Below, in pieces: positions 16,299-25,707 of a stretch of DNA of 64,000 bases. The translations under genes were made by a program, and so were the position numbers. Source of the DNA: Bdellovibrionales bacterium CG12_big_fil_rev_8_21_14_0_65_38_15 (GTDB lineage: Bacteria > Bdellovibrionota > Bacteriovoracia > Bacteriovoracales > Bacteriovoracaceae); assembly GCA_002787775.1 (NCBI GenBank), contig PCUW01000056.1, positions 52,700 through 116,699 on the forward strand, in the 5' to 3' direction. Position 1 is the stretch's first letter, and every line of letters starts with the position of its first letter. Below the pieces are notes generated by a model. The model searched no databases. It had not been told where the DNA came from and saw only the letters and a list, made by a program, of their open reading frames with translations.

Positions 16299-18076
16299 TT
16301 AAAAAGCTCTGGTGCTCCTGTTTGGACATTCCATAAATTGTAATAAAGCCCCTGTGAATGAATGAGTTCTTGGTGAGTTCCCGACTCAGAGATGCTTCCA
16401 TTTTCAAGCACAACAATTCGATCACAATGGATAACAGTTGAAAGTCTGTGAGCGATTATAATTGTCGTTTTATCTTTTAAAAGTGCGTCCAGGTTCTTTT
16501 GAAGCTTTGCCTCTGTCACATTATCTACAGCGGATGTTGCTTCATCTAGGATAATAACGGGAGCATTGGCAATTAATGCTCTCGCAATTGAAATCCTTTG
16601 TTTTTGCCCACCTGAAAGTTTTTGTCCTCGCTCCCCAACAATCGTGTCATATCCTTTTGGGAAAGCCGTAATAAAATCATCAACACATGACTGAACACAG
16701 GCTAAACGAATTTCTTCATCCGTTGCACTTGGGCAAGCAAAACGAATATTGTCTTTGATTGTTCCGTGGAAAAGGTACACATCTTGAGAAACCACGGCGA
16801 TGGAACTTCTAAGAATAGAAAGGTTATATTCAGCAATATTTTTTCCGTCTAAAGTAATCATGCCTTGTGAAGGATCATAAAAGCGCTGAATTAACTTAAT
16901 GAGAGTTGTTTTACCTGAACCTGTTCCACCAACAAGACCTAAACTTTCACCAGGTGCAATTTCTAACTGAACATTATTTAAAACTTTAGATCCATCGTTA
17001 TATGAAAAATGAATGTCATCAAAATGAAGACGCCCATTAATCCTTGATATTTCCGGTTTATAAGAGCCGTCAGTAATTGTAGCTGGTGTTTCTAAAAGCT
17101 CAAATGCACGTGCTGCCGAGGCTGATGCTCTTTGATAAAGATCTAGAGTTTGACCGAGACGAGTTAAAGGCCATAGTAAACGTTGGATAAGAAATACAAG
17201 AACTGAGTAAGTACCAACTTCAATTTGTCCATCAAGCGCGAGTTTTCCACCAATAAGCATCGTCATCAAAAAGCCAATCATGACAAGCATTCTAATAAGC
17301 GGAGTAAATAGGGCACTTACCACAATGGCATTTTCATTGGCCGAAACATAGGCTTTAGAAAGAGTAGAGATCTTATCGTAGTCCTCGTTCTCTCTCGCAA
17401 AACTCTTAATCGTTGCCATACCTTGAAGATTATTACTGAGTTCTCCGCTTAAAAGACCTACTTTATCTCTAACGAAACGGTAACGAGGAGAAAGGAAGTT
17501 TTGAAACCAAACTGATCCCCAAATAATAAGTGGCATTGTTGCAAAACTTAAAACAGCTAAAAGCGGATCTTTTATAAAATAGATAGAACCAATGATAAGA
17601 ACTGTTGTGATGATTTGAAGTATTTCATTAATACCACCATCAAGAAATCTTTCGAGTTGGTTAATGTCATCATTTAGAACAGAAATAAGATTTCCGCTCG
17701 ATTGATCTTCAAAATACGCAATATCTAAATGTTGGACTTTACGATAGCAGTCCATACGTAAACTATGTTGAATATCTTGAGCGAGTTTTCTCCATTCAAT
17801 GGAAAACATATATTCAAATAATGATTCACTCATCCAGATTGCAACAGTGGCCACAGCGACGACAATAAGTTGTTCGAACTTGTCAGTGAGATGAAAGTAA
17901 TTACCAACCCACGAGTCTTCACCCTTAACAACAACATCAACAGCTAAGCCGATCAGAAGTGGTGGCGCTAAATCAAATATTTTATTTAGGACTGAATAAA
18001 TTGATGCTTTATAAATTCTTAATCGATAAGAACGGGCATAAGTAAAAAGCTTAAACATCTGATTTTTATTTTTCAT
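16295..18076 (-). CDS. ABC exporter, fused permease and ATPase
   Basis: From ATG 18076 the protein has 593 residues. Residues ~20-310 form a six-helix type IV exporter domain; the nucleotide-binding domain has Walker A GLVGGTGSGKTT, signature LSGGQKQR, Walker B VIILDEATSAVD and switch IIAHRLST. It resembles MsbA/MdlB-type half transporters, which export lipids, peptides or drugs as dimers. A longer in-frame reading would translate through the terminator at 18093-18119, so the internal ATG is preferred. Located downstream of slyD but separated from it by that terminator. Confidence 0.92.
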   Translation of the reverse strand: MKNKNQMFKLFTYARSYRLRIYKASIYSVLNKIFDLAPPLLIGLAVDVVVKGEDSWVGNYFHLTDKFEQLIVVAVATVAIWMSESLFEYMFSIEWRKLAQDIQHSLRMDCYRKVQHLDIAYFEDQSSGNLISVLNDDINQLERFLDGGINEILQIITTVLIIGSIYFIKDPLLAVLSFATMPLIIWGSVWFQNFLSPRYRFVRDKVGLLSGELSNNLQGMATIKSFARENEDYDKISTLSKAYVSANENAIVVSALFTPLIRMLVMIGFLMTMLIGGKLALDGQIEVGTYSVLVFLIQRLLWPLTRLGQTLDLYQRASASAARAFELLETPATITDGSYKPEISRINGRLHFDDIHFSYNDGSKVLNNVQLEIAPGESLGLVGGTGSGKTTLIKLIQRFYDPSQGMITLDGKNIAEYNLSILRSSIAVVSQDVYLFHGTIKDNIRFACPSATDEEIRLACVQSCVDDFITAFPKGYDTIVGERGQKLSGGQKQRISIARALIANAPVIILDEATSAVDNVTEAKLQKNLDALLKDKTTIIIAHRLSTVIHCDRIVVLENGSISESGTHQELIHSQGLYYNLWNVQTGAPELFN

Positions 18077-18092
18077 TCGGTAGACCTGAATT

Positions 18093-18119
18093 AAAAAAAG
18101 CCCGCAAACGCGGGCTTTT
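18093..18119 (-). terminator. Rho-independent terminator after slyD
   Basis: On the minus strand, AAAAGCCCGCG-TTT-GCGGGC is followed by seven T. The GC-rich 7-bp stem and T-tract are textbook. It lies 22 bp after the slyD stop and 17 bp before the ABC exporter start, so exporter expression needs its own promoter or read-through. Confidence 0.9.
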
Positions 18120-18140
18120 GGCATATGTATTTCAAAAATC

Positions 18141-18623
18141 TTAGTGGTGGTGTCCACCTTCTCCGTGAGCGTGGCCATGAGCAAGCTCATTAGCTTCAGC
18201 TGCTCTTACGTTTAAAATCTCAATATCAAAATTTAACGTTTGACCTGCCATTGGGTGATTTGCATCAAGAGTAACATTTTGATCATCAAGACTAATGACT
18301 CGTGCAATAAATGTTTGCTCGTCGTTTCCAACTTCAAACATCATTCCAACTTCTAAAGTGTCACCTTCTCCAAATTGAGAACGTTCTACTTTTTGAATAA
18401 GATTAGGATCCGCTTCACCGTAACCATCAACTGGAGAAATAGTGCAATTGAACTTGTCACCTTTTTCTTTGCCTTCCATTTTTGCTTCAAGGCCAGTGAT
18501 GATATTACCGATACCTTGAATAAAACTTAGTGGTCCATTTTCACTTGATGAGTCAATAACAGTACCCTTGTCGTCCTTGAGAGTATAATTCATCGTTACG
18601 ACAACATTTTTAGCAATCTTCAT
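18141..18623 (-). CDS. slyD: FKBP-type peptidyl-prolyl isomerase, SlyD
   Basis: A 160-residue protein with the SlyD order: FKBP half (GTVIDSSSENGPLSFIQGIGNIITGLEAKMEGKEKGDKF), the inserted chaperone flap (about 70-125), then NVTLDANHPMAGQTLNF, a hallmark of the family. The His-rich tail AHGHAHGEGGHHH is a short nickel-binding C-terminus. It isomerises prolyl bonds, acts as a chaperone and can supply nickel. Followed by a strong terminator. Confidence 0.95.
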   Translation of the reverse strand: MKIAKNVVVTMNYTLKDDKGTVIDSSSENGPLSFIQGIGNIITGLEAKMEGKEKGDKFNCTISPVDGYGEADPNLIQKVERSQFGEGDTLEVGMMFEVGNDEQTFIARVISLDDQNVTLDANHPMAGQTLNFDIEILNVRAAEANELAHGHAHGEGGHHH

Positions 18624-18823
18624 AAAAATTTCCTTTGGTCCTACAAAGTTCAGTCTTTTATAGACGAGTAAAAATGCATCATAGCAATCTGGGCAGGTGA
18701 AGACCAGAATGAATGAGTTAGAAATTTAACTTTATGTTTAATTTTTTAATAAGAATTGTGCGCCGCAAATGAGCTGTAAGAATGCGCCTCGTGATTTATA
18801 ATGTCAAAAGCTAAGGAGCTAAA

Positions 18824-21130
18824 ATGACTGAGAATAAAATTTCTAGCGAGCTGCAACATTTAGTTTATTGGGCCGTCGATATTCTAGGTAAAGCTATATT
18901 AGAAGAATATGGCAAAGATATTTATACTCAAGTTGAAACTCTTAGAAAGAAAATGAAGCTCAACAGAGGAAGAGATTCCGAATCTGTTCATCAAAGTCTA
19001 AGAAAAAGTAGCTCTCTTCTTTCAAGACTAAGTAAGAAAAAACTTTATCAAATCGCTCATAGCTACGGAGTCATGCTCGAACTTATTAATAGATGTGAAT
19101 CGGCATATCGTGTCACAAGACTCGAGCAAAAAGAACAGAGCGAAATTAACTCAAGACCTCATGCCATCATCTTTGTTTTTACGGCTCATCCTACTGAAGC
19201 ACGAGGAGAGGCGGCATTAGAATTATTTTTAGCAATTCAACATTGTCTTGAGATGAAAATTAAGGAAAAGAGTGATCGCTCTCTTGAAATAAACCATCTT
19301 TTGAAGCTTATATTAAAAGTACCAATGGGAAAAAATGTAAAACCCACTGTTGAAGATGAAGCAAAACATATTTTTGGTACTGTATTAAAAAAAGAAATTA
19401 TTCAAGAACAAATTAATCTTAAAAAACGCGATCTTGTTGTTCATTTTAGATCTTGGGTTGGTGGGGATAAAGATGGACACCCAGGAGTTAATGAAAAAAC
19501 AATGGTTCGCTCGCTTCAAATTTCAAGAAAAGCGATTTTAGATTTTATTAAAGACAAAATTAAAGTATCGAAGAAACACTTGAAACTCATTAGTGCCGAA
19601 CCTACAATCTTCACAGATTTTGATCAAAAGTTAAAAAAAGTTGAAAGAATTAAAGACAAGGATGGTCTAAGAGTTGTTTCGTTGACGAAAGAAATTAAGA
19701 ATCTTGCAAAAATTTATAAAAAGAAAGTAGGCGTAGATTCTCCTGAGCTTTCGGAGATATTAGATTTAGTATGGCTATATCCGGCTTTAGTACTGCCACT
19801 TGAAATACGTGAAGATAGTGAACTTGTACATGCCGCCTTGGAAAACACTCAAGCTCCAATTGCTAAGATGTTGACAACATTAAGAACCATTTCATCTGGC
19901 CATGATCCCAAATGGTATATAAGAGGCTTTGTTCTTTCGATGGTGGAAAGTTCTGAAGATTTAAGCGCTGGCTTCAAACTTTGTACAAAAATGCTTACTA
20001 AATATGCAATTCCTGTCGTACCACTTTTTGAAAATGCGAAAGCCTTAACTCAGGCTACATCGATATTAAATGAATATTTTAAAAAGCATCCTAAAGTTAT
20101 TGAACACCATCAAAAAATGTGGAGTTCAAGGTTTGAAACAATGGTTGGCTATTCGGATTCTTCAAAAGAATCGGGCGTTTTTCCAAGTCGTTGGATGATT
20201 AGAAGAGCATTGGTTGCTATTGATCAAAATCTTAAAAAGCATTCTCTCGTTCCTGTCTTCTTTCATGGTTCTGGCGGTAGTGTTGAACGTGGTGGAGGAT
20301 CAATCAAAGAGCAGACACAGTGGTGGCCTAAAAGTGCTGTTGATATTTTTAAGGCGACAACTCAAGGAGAAATGGTTTCAAGAAATTTCTCTAGTCCTAC
20401 CATTATGCGAAGCCAAGTTGAAAAAATTGCCATGCAAGCAGCAGGCTCTACTATTAAAAATGAAACGGTTAAAGAAGTTGCGCTATTAGATAAATTTTCA
20501 AATTTAGTCGCAAAAAGATATCAGCAAACTGTTGCCTCGGACGACTTCTTTGAAGTGATTGAGAAAGCGACTCCTTATAACTATCTTAATGTTTTAAAAA
20601 TTGGATCAAGACCTAGCAAAAGACAAACTGGTCAGAACAAACGAAAATTAAGAGCGATACCTTGGGTTCTTTGCTGGACACAAACTCGTGTCTTGTTTCC
20701 TACTTGGTGGGGAATTGGTCATGCCTGGAAGCGCTTAGATAAAAGTGAAAAAGCGGCGATGAGAAAACTTTATCAAAATAATGAATTACTTTCATCGTTT
20801 TGCAAGTCGCTTGGATTTACTCTGGCTAAAGTAGAGCTTGGTGTATGGCGTACTTATTTAGACTATTCAGGTCTTGATCAAAAGACAAAAAAAGCAGTCT
20901 ACCTTGCTTTTGAGCATGAATATCAGGCGGCAAGAGAGTTTCTTAGAAGTCTTACGAGTGAAATGGATCTTTTATGGCATAGGCCTTGGCTTGGAGAGAG
21001 TATCTTCTTTCGCTCGGCGATGATTCATCCTCTAAACTTAATACAACTTGAAGCTCTTAGAAGACATGACGAAATGTTAGTTCGTGAAACCGTTACAGGT
21101 ATTTCATGTGGAATGTTGACTACCGGTTGA
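18824..21130 (+). CDS. ppc: Phosphoenolpyruvate carboxylase, divergent and short
   Basis: A 768-residue protein, about 115 residues shorter than the E. coli enzyme. It keeps TAHPTE with the catalytic His (His122), RSWVGGDKDGHPGV, MVGYSDSSKESGVFPSRW and the C-terminal VTGISCGMLTTG, so it belongs to PEPC, which carboxylates PEP to oxaloacetate. The glycine loop normally FHGRGGSxGRGG reads HGSGGSVERGGG: the first Arg is Ser483 and the Gly before the second Arg is Glu488; Arg489 remains. The usual MRNTG end is MLTTG. A good AAGGAG supports the ATG. The 3' end overlaps srkA by 27 bp. Confidence 0.85.
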   Translation: MTENKISSELQHLVYWAVDILGKAILEEYGKDIYTQVETLRKKMKLNRGRDSESVHQSLRKSSSLLSRLSKKKLYQIAHSYGVMLELINRCESAYRVTRLEQKEQSEINSRPHAIIFVFTAHPTEARGEAALELFLAIQHCLEMKIKEKSDRSLEINHLLKLILKVPMGKNVKPTVEDEAKHIFGTVLKKEIIQEQINLKKRDLVVHFRSWVGGDKDGHPGVNEKTMVRSLQISRKAILDFIKDKIKVSKKHLKLISAEPTIFTDFDQKLKKVERIKDKDGLRVVSLTKEIKNLAKIYKKKVGVDSPELSEILDLVWLYPALVLPLEIREDSELVHAALENTQAPIAKMLTTLRTISSGHDPKWYIRGFVLSMVESSEDLSAGFKLCTKMLTKYAIPVVPLFENAKALTQATSILNEYFKKHPKVIEHHQKMWSSRFETMVGYSDSSKESGVFPSRWMIRRALVAIDQNLKKHSLVPVFFHGSGGSVERGGGSIKEQTQWWPKSAVDIFKATTQGEMVSRNFSSPTIMRSQVEKIAMQAAGSTIKNETVKEVALLDKFSNLVAKRYQQTVASDDFFEVIEKATPYNYLNVLKIGSRPSKRQTGQNKRKLRAIPWVLCWTQTRVLFPTWWGIGHAWKRLDKSEKAAMRKLYQNNELLSSFCKSLGFTLAKVELGVWRTYLDYSGLDQKTKKAVYLAFEHEYQAAREFLRSLTSEMDLLWHRPWLGESIFFRSAMIHPLNLIQLEALRRHDEMLVRETVTGISCGMLTTG

Positions 21131-22162
21131 TAGAATTTCAGTCTGCTCAAAGAGATCACCTATTTGCTCACTCCAGTATTCATCACTGCCGAAGTGTGGA
21201 AAGGTGATCTTAAATGACGGATCATCAAATCTTTTACTAATCCATGCAGTAAAATGAATATAACGAAGTGTTCTTAAAGCTTCGATTAATTGAAGTTCAT
21301 GATAAGGAAACTCTCTCATTTCCTCATATCCATCAAGCAGCCAACCTCTAATTTGCTTGGCATTTTCATCTCTACCAGGAGTTAACAGCCAGATATCCTG
21401 AACGGCCGGGCCATTGAGAAAGTCATCGAAGTCTAATAGTAAAGGTCCTTCCATTTCGCGGTATAAAATATTCCCAAAATGCAGATCGCCATGAACTCTA
21501 ATATTCTTTATGCCATCAAACATAGGCGTGATGTATTGCATGGCATTTTTAGCGGCTTGATACCAAACCTCGCGGTACTTATCCGTGAGGTAAGGACTTT
21601 GTAGAATAGCATTGATATTCGAATCACCATAGGTGGCAGGATTTAGTGTTAGTCTATTTTTAGCAGGCTTTGTTTCTCCGATTAAATGCATTCTTGCAAG
21701 TAATCGACCAAGCTTTTCCCATTCTTCTTTTGGTAGATCGTATGGAGTTCGGCCAGCTCTTTTTTCAAAAACAGAAAAGAAAAGGTCATTGGTAGGGTTT
21801 GGCCAAACAGTTTGTGATTGATAGATAAGTGGAGCGATGACATTAAGATCATTATCTTTTAGTTCATGTAAAAAAGTATGCTCATCTTGTATCTGCTCTT
21901 TACTCCATCTTCCTGGACGATAAAATTTTGCTACAAGAAGCTTTGGATGGGCTGGAGAATTTTCTGGGTCAGGCCACATCGATTCTGGAAGTCCATTTTC
22001 GATTTCAATCTCATAAACTCTATTTTCCATCGAGTTTAATTGCAGCATACGTCCAGTACAGCGAACACCTAGTGTTTCAACTGCATCCATAACTTGGTCT
22101 GGATTAAGATCGATAAAAGATTTCATCGCTTGGTCACCCCAAGCATTTGTTGCATTGCTCAC
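21104..22162 (-). CDS. srkA: Stress response kinase A (YihE family)
   Basis: Residues LNPDQVMDAVETLGVRCTGRMLQLNSMENRVYEI near the start, VAKFYRPGRWSKEQIQDEH with the ATP-binding Lys, and VHGDLHFGNILYR...LLDFDDFLNGPAVQDIWLL with the catalytic Asp and metal Asp closely follow SrkA/YihE. This Ser/Thr kinase counters envelope and ROS-linked cell death in E. coli. GTG 22162 is preferred: AAGGGAG is 6 bp upstream, and the ATG at 22186 lacks a site. Convergent with, and overlapping, ppc. Confidence 0.9.
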   Translation of the reverse strand: MSNATNAWGDQAMKSFIDLNPDQVMDAVETLGVRCTGRMLQLNSMENRVYEIEIENGLPESMWPDPENSPAHPKLLVAKFYRPGRWSKEQIQDEHTFLHELKDNDLNVIAPLIYQSQTVWPNPTNDLFFSVFEKRAGRTPYDLPKEEWEKLGRLLARMHLIGETKPAKNRLTLNPATYGDSNINAILQSPYLTDKYREVWYQAAKNAMQYITPMFDGIKNIRVHGDLHFGNILYREMEGPLLLDFDDFLNGPAVQDIWLLTPGRDENAKQIRGWLLDGYEEMREFPYHELQLIEALRTLRYIHFTAWISKRFDDPSFKITFPHFGSDEYWSEQIGDLFEQTEILSTGSQHST

Positions 22163-22272
22163 AAATATCTCCCTTAGATTAGGCATCTTAAACGATTTAA
22201 CACAAAAAGCGTATGCTTAAGAAAGCTTGTTAGTTAGGGCATTGACGCAGTAGAATGTTTTTAGGAGTTTTT

Positions 22273-23133
22273 ATGAAAATTGCCTTTTTAAGCTGTAATG
22301 ACCTTGATGGATTTGTTGTTGATGATCATTATCTTCAAACTGCATTTGAAGCCAGAGGTGATAGTGTCGAAGTTGTTTCGTGGAATGATGATCGTCAGTG
22401 GAATCTCTATGACGTCGTTCTCATTCGTACAACTTGGGACTACAGTTCTAACTTGCATACATTTTTAGAAACACTTAAAAGAATATCTAATTCCGGTGCA
22501 AGACTTCTCAATTCGTTCGATCTCGTTGAATGGAATGCTCGAAAAAGCTATTTAAAAGAACTGCAAGAAAAAGAGATCCCTACCATTCCAACACTTTTTC
22601 ATAAAGGTGTAACTAAAGGATTTTTGTCTGATGCCTTTGAGGTCTTTCAAAGTGAGACATTAGTTGTAAAACCCTTAATTGGTGCTGGAAGTGCTAGAAC
22701 TTTTGTTGTGACAAAGAACTTTGAAACGAATGAACTTACAACAATACAAGATGAAATTGGTGGCGATGACGTAATGGTGCAGCCGTTTATAACTGACATT
22801 ACGACACAAGGAGAAGTTTCATTACATTTCTTTAATGGTGAGCTTTCTCATACAATTCGAAAAACTCCAAAAGAAGGTGATTTTAGAGTTCAGGAAGAAT
22901 TTGGTGGATTAATTGAATTGATCGAGCCTCCTGCAACGACTGTAGATCTAGCAAAAAAGACTTTAGAATGCCTAAGTGAAGTTCCACTTTACGCAAGAGT
23001 CGATTTGGTAACTTCAAATAATGAATGGATGCTTATTGAATTAGAGCTTATCGAGCCAGCATTGTATTTTAGAATGGATCAAGATTCGCCAAAGAGATTT
23101 CTAAAAGCGTTTGATCAGTACCTTAAAGCTTAA
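22273..23133 (+). CDS. ATP-grasp ligase, DcsG/RimK-like
   Basis: A 286-residue single-domain ATP-grasp protein. The start is ATG 22273, with TAGGAG 6 bp upstream. IRTTWDYSSNLHTFLETL and LLNSFDLVEWNARKSYLKELQEKEIPTIPT match the N-terminal part of DcsG-like (cycloserine-pathway) and related ligases; VVKPLIGAGSARTFVV is the ATP-binding lysine strand and RVDLV...WMLIELELIEPALYF holds the metal-binding acidic residues. It should join a carboxylate to an amine with ATP cleavage; substrates are unknown. Its end overlaps the flavin reductase gene by 11 bp. First member of the ATP-grasp island. Confidence 0.82.
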   Translation: MKIAFLSCNDLDGFVVDDHYLQTAFEARGDSVEVVSWNDDRQWNLYDVVLIRTTWDYSSNLHTFLETLKRISNSGARLLNSFDLVEWNARKSYLKELQEKEIPTIPTLFHKGVTKGFLSDAFEVFQSETLVVKPLIGAGSARTFVVTKNFETNELTTIQDEIGGDDVMVQPFITDITTQGEVSLHFFNGELSHTIRKTPKEGDFRVQEEFGGLIELIEPPATTVDLAKKTLECLSEVPLYARVDLVTSNNEWMLIELELIEPALYFRMDQDSPKRFLKAFDQYLKA

Positions 23134-23713
23134 TCTCATCTGAACTTAGCCACGATCTTTTGACGTCGCCTGTATCAACTTCCCAAGTTGCCCAAGCTTT
23201 TGAACTCGAACTCATTTGAAGTTCGAGATTCTTAATTAAAGTATTGATCTCTGTTAAACTCCAAAAATCACTTTTATGATCTGAATCAGTATCAATCAAA
23301 TGAGTGTTTAGAGAATAAACAAGTCCACTTAAAGGCGGAATAATTAAGCCAAAAGTATTGAGGACACCTTGAAGGCGGCTCAGAACAGATTTTCCTCCTA
23401 CCGAGTGCATTGTCACGATCACACTTGCAGGTTTTCCCAACCATCTTGAACTTACTTCCCAATCAGTCGTCTTTTCTAGAAAGGACTGAAGAGGAGAGCC
23501 CCAAGAATCCCAGTAAGTGCCAGTTAAAAAAATGAATCCATCGGCCCAAGAAACGAGTTCATCCCAGTCTTTTGAATTATGATTCAGATTAAGAGTTAAC
23601 TCTTTGAAATCGACATTCTTAAATGACTCCAAAATTTTTTTTGAAATGGCACCTGATTGACCTAGTTCGCCGTTTACCGAACCGTTAATGATGAGTACTT
23701 TATGCTTATTCAT
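23123..23713 (-). CDS. Flavodoxin-like NAD(P)H-dependent reductase
   Basis: A 196-residue flavodoxin-fold protein: KVLIINGSVNGELGQSGAI is the phosphate-binding loop of the NADPH-dependent FMN reductase family, and FLTGTYWDSWGSPLQSFLEKT and IVTMHSVGGKSVL are the second and third flavin contact regions. It overlaps the upstream methyltransferase gene by 8 bp and is the last gene of the minus-strand operon that starts with the GNAT-nitrilase fusion. Electron acceptor unknown. Confidence 0.75.
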   Translation of the reverse strand: MNKHKVLIINGSVNGELGQSGAISKKILESFKNVDFKELTLNLNHNSKDWDELVSWADGFIFLTGTYWDSWGSPLQSFLEKTTDWEVSSRWLGKPASVIVTMHSVGGKSVLSRLQGVLNTFGLIIPPLSGLVYSLNTHLIDTDSDHKSDFWSLTEINTLIKNLELQMSSSSKAWATWEVDTGDVKRSWLSSDEIKL

Positions 23714-24569
23714 TATTAACTCGCTTTCCGTATAACAAGACTTCTCTGTGGTGTGAGGGAAGTTGTAAATACTGAACTTTGAAACCCAGTTTTCTCATAG
23801 CTCTTTTATGGTTTTCTAATTGAGGTATAAGTTTTGGAATTGGTAGTTTTATCGTAAGGAAAATTTCCTTAAGTGATTTTGGATAAAAAGCAGCAATTCT
23901 TAGACTTTCTTTGACTGATTGAGTAGCCGATAAGTTTGTATCTACGGCTAATAAATCAATATCCTTTGGAAGTTCACTTTTAATAATATCTTGAACTGGC
24001 TTTTTGATATGTTTAAAATTAGTGTTTGCTAATAAAGTCGAAGACATTTCACCTGGATCAATACCTGTAAGTTGATAGTTTTGCCCAGTGAGAAAATACG
24101 AAGCTCCACCTGGGGAACTTCCAATTTCAATGGCATGTTTATAGTTACTTCTATCTAAGTTTAGAGCTTTAAAAGCTTGGGCAATTTTAAGCCATGCTCT
24201 TGACGGCGCTTCCTCTGGTAATTGGAGTTGAATGAGTTCAATAAGTTTTTCGAAGTGAAAGCAATCTGCTTGCCATAAATTGTCTTTCTTATCTTTGAAA
24301 ATAAAGTGCGGATTCCCCGAAACTTTTAACACATCATGCTCAATCCATATCGTAGGAGCTTGATCTTGAATTCGTTTTGCATCCCTGCCCATTGCTAATG
24401 ATAAAAGAGGAGGGTTTTTAAGAATATCATCGAGAACAGATTCATCACATAAACAGGTGATAAAGCCGGGTACATTAAAGCTAATTTTAATTTTATCTTT
24501 AAAACTAGCAAGCTCAGCTTTTAAAAGGTCAGTATTAGTTGGAATACAGAGAAAAAATATTGGCGTCAT
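23706..24569 (-). CDS. FtsJ/RlmM-like SAM-dependent methyltransferase
   Basis: A 287-residue protein. Residues ~145-250 form a Rossmann methyltransferase: HAIEIGSSPGGASYFLTG (motif I, SPGG like FtsJ and RlmM), GIDPGEMS, and DIDLLAVDTNLSA (acidic loop). The N-terminal ~130 residues may be a THUMP-like or unrelated RNA-binding part. FtsJ-type enzymes 2'-O-methylate rRNA; the short length and divergence from RlmM leave the target open. Its ATG shares one base with the stop of the S58 peptidase gene, indicating tight coupling within the operon. Confidence 0.72.
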   Translation of the reverse strand: MTPIFFLCIPTNTDLLKAELASFKDKIKISFNVPGFITCLCDESVLDDILKNPPLLSLAMGRDAKRIQDQAPTIWIEHDVLKVSGNPHFIFKDKKDNLWQADCFHFEKLIELIQLQLPEEAPSRAWLKIAQAFKALNLDRSNYKHAIEIGSSPGGASYFLTGQNYQLTGIDPGEMSSTLLANTNFKHIKKPVQDIIKSELPKDIDLLAVDTNLSATQSVKESLRIAAFYPKSLKEIFLTIKLPIPKLIPQLENHKRAMRKLGFKVQYLQLPSHHREVLLYGKRVNNE

Positions 24570-25699
24570 TATTTAACTGCATCTTGATATTTTTTATAAA
24601 GTACTCCAACTTCTTCTTTTGGAAGGGCCGGGCATAATCTATCTGATATTCCGATCATATCTTCAGCACCAAATAAGCTGTTTAAGATAGCTTCTTCTGT
24701 TGCTTCGATCGTTGCTTTGTAGATAGGGTTAAGACCTTTATCGTAAAGAACATCCATCTTATAGAGGCGTTTCTTCTCATGACGATCAAGTCTGTTTGCC
24801 GTTGAAAATGCTAAGACAATTTCACCAGAGCCGTGGGCCGCGTAACTTCCTACACGACCGATACCTAGAGCAGCTCGTTTCGCCAGTCTGTTGAGTTGAT
24901 TGCCAAGCATTGGAGCATCTGTAGCTACAACCACGATGATACTACCGTAGGTATGTCTTCTCTTTTTTATATGTTCGTATTTATCAGCTAACAGTCTACC
25001 TATTGGTGTACCGTCTACTTTCAAGTCTTCAATTTCGCCAAAGTTACTCATGACTAGAACACCAACTGTGTAGCCACCATCTTCGACAGGCAATTTTCTA
25101 GAGCTTGTGCCGATCCCACCTTTGAAGTCACAACAAGTCATACCAGTTCCACCACCAACAGAGCCTTCTTCAACAGGACCTGTTTTGGCAGCATCAAGTG
25201 CTTCAAATACGTGTTCAACTTGAACGTGCTGACCGGCAATATCGTTTAACCAGGAATCATCGCACTCGCCAACGAGTGGAATGACGACATCATGGATGCG
25301 ACCAATTTGTGGATGCTTTTGAGTTAAATATTGAACACATCCATCAGAGACAGTTCCCACAGAAAGTGTGTTTGTCAGAAGAATTGGAGTCTCAATCATT
25401 CCCCATTCTTGTACTTGAATCATGCCTGACATTTCTCCGGCACCATTTAAAATAAAAGAACCACCGCAGATGCGCTCGTCGTAAATATTATGGTGAAAAG
25501 GCCATATAGCAGTGACTCCAGTTCTGACTGGGCCATCGCCATTTTTGTGAACATGGCCTTCACCTTCGATTATTGTACTATGTCCAACTAAAACACCTTT
25601 AACGTCAGTGATACTATTCCAACGACCAGGTTTATATTGTCCAATGTTTATGCCGTAATCTCTGGCGCGCTTTTTTGTCTGTTTTTTTGTACTTGGCAC
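24569..25699 (-). CDS. S58 (DmpA/BapA-type) self-processing aminopeptidase
   Basis: A 376-residue Ntn-hydrolase of peptidase family S58. VGVTAIWPF, GSFILNGAGEMSG, TNTLSVGTV, EGSVGGGTGMTCCDFKGGIGTSS and the later VVATDAPM match. The proenzyme should cleave itself before a Ser in GIGTSSR, creating the nucleophile of the beta subunit; members hydrolyse N-terminal D- or L-residues, beta-peptides or amides. GTG start with AAGGAA 4 bp upstream. It lies 8 bp downstream of the tandem ligase, so it may hydrolyse the bonds that ligase forms. The lysine-rich N-terminus (KKQTKKRARD) is unusual. Confidence 0.9.
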   Translation of the reverse strand: MPSTKKQTKKRARDYGINIGQYKPGRWNSITDVKGVLVGHSTIIEGEGHVHKNGDGPVRTGVTAIWPFHHNIYDERICGGSFILNGAGEMSGMIQVQEWGMIETPILLTNTLSVGTVSDGCVQYLTQKHPQIGRIHDVVIPLVGECDDSWLNDIAGQHVQVEHVFEALDAAKTGPVEEGSVGGGTGMTCCDFKGGIGTSSRKLPVEDGGYTVGVLVMSNFGEIEDLKVDGTPIGRLLADKYEHIKKRRHTYGSIIVVVATDAPMLGNQLNRLAKRAALGIGRVGSYAAHGSGEIVLAFSTANRLDRHEKKRLYKMDVLYDKGLNPIYKATIEATEEAILNSLFGAEDMIGISDRLCPALPKEEVGVLYKKYQDAVK

Positions 25700-25707
25700 A
25701 AAGTTCC

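Noticed and set aside
18077-18190. N-terminal extension of the ABC exporter
   Set aside because: It would translate across the strong terminator at 18093-18119 and the end of slyD; no homology to exporters.
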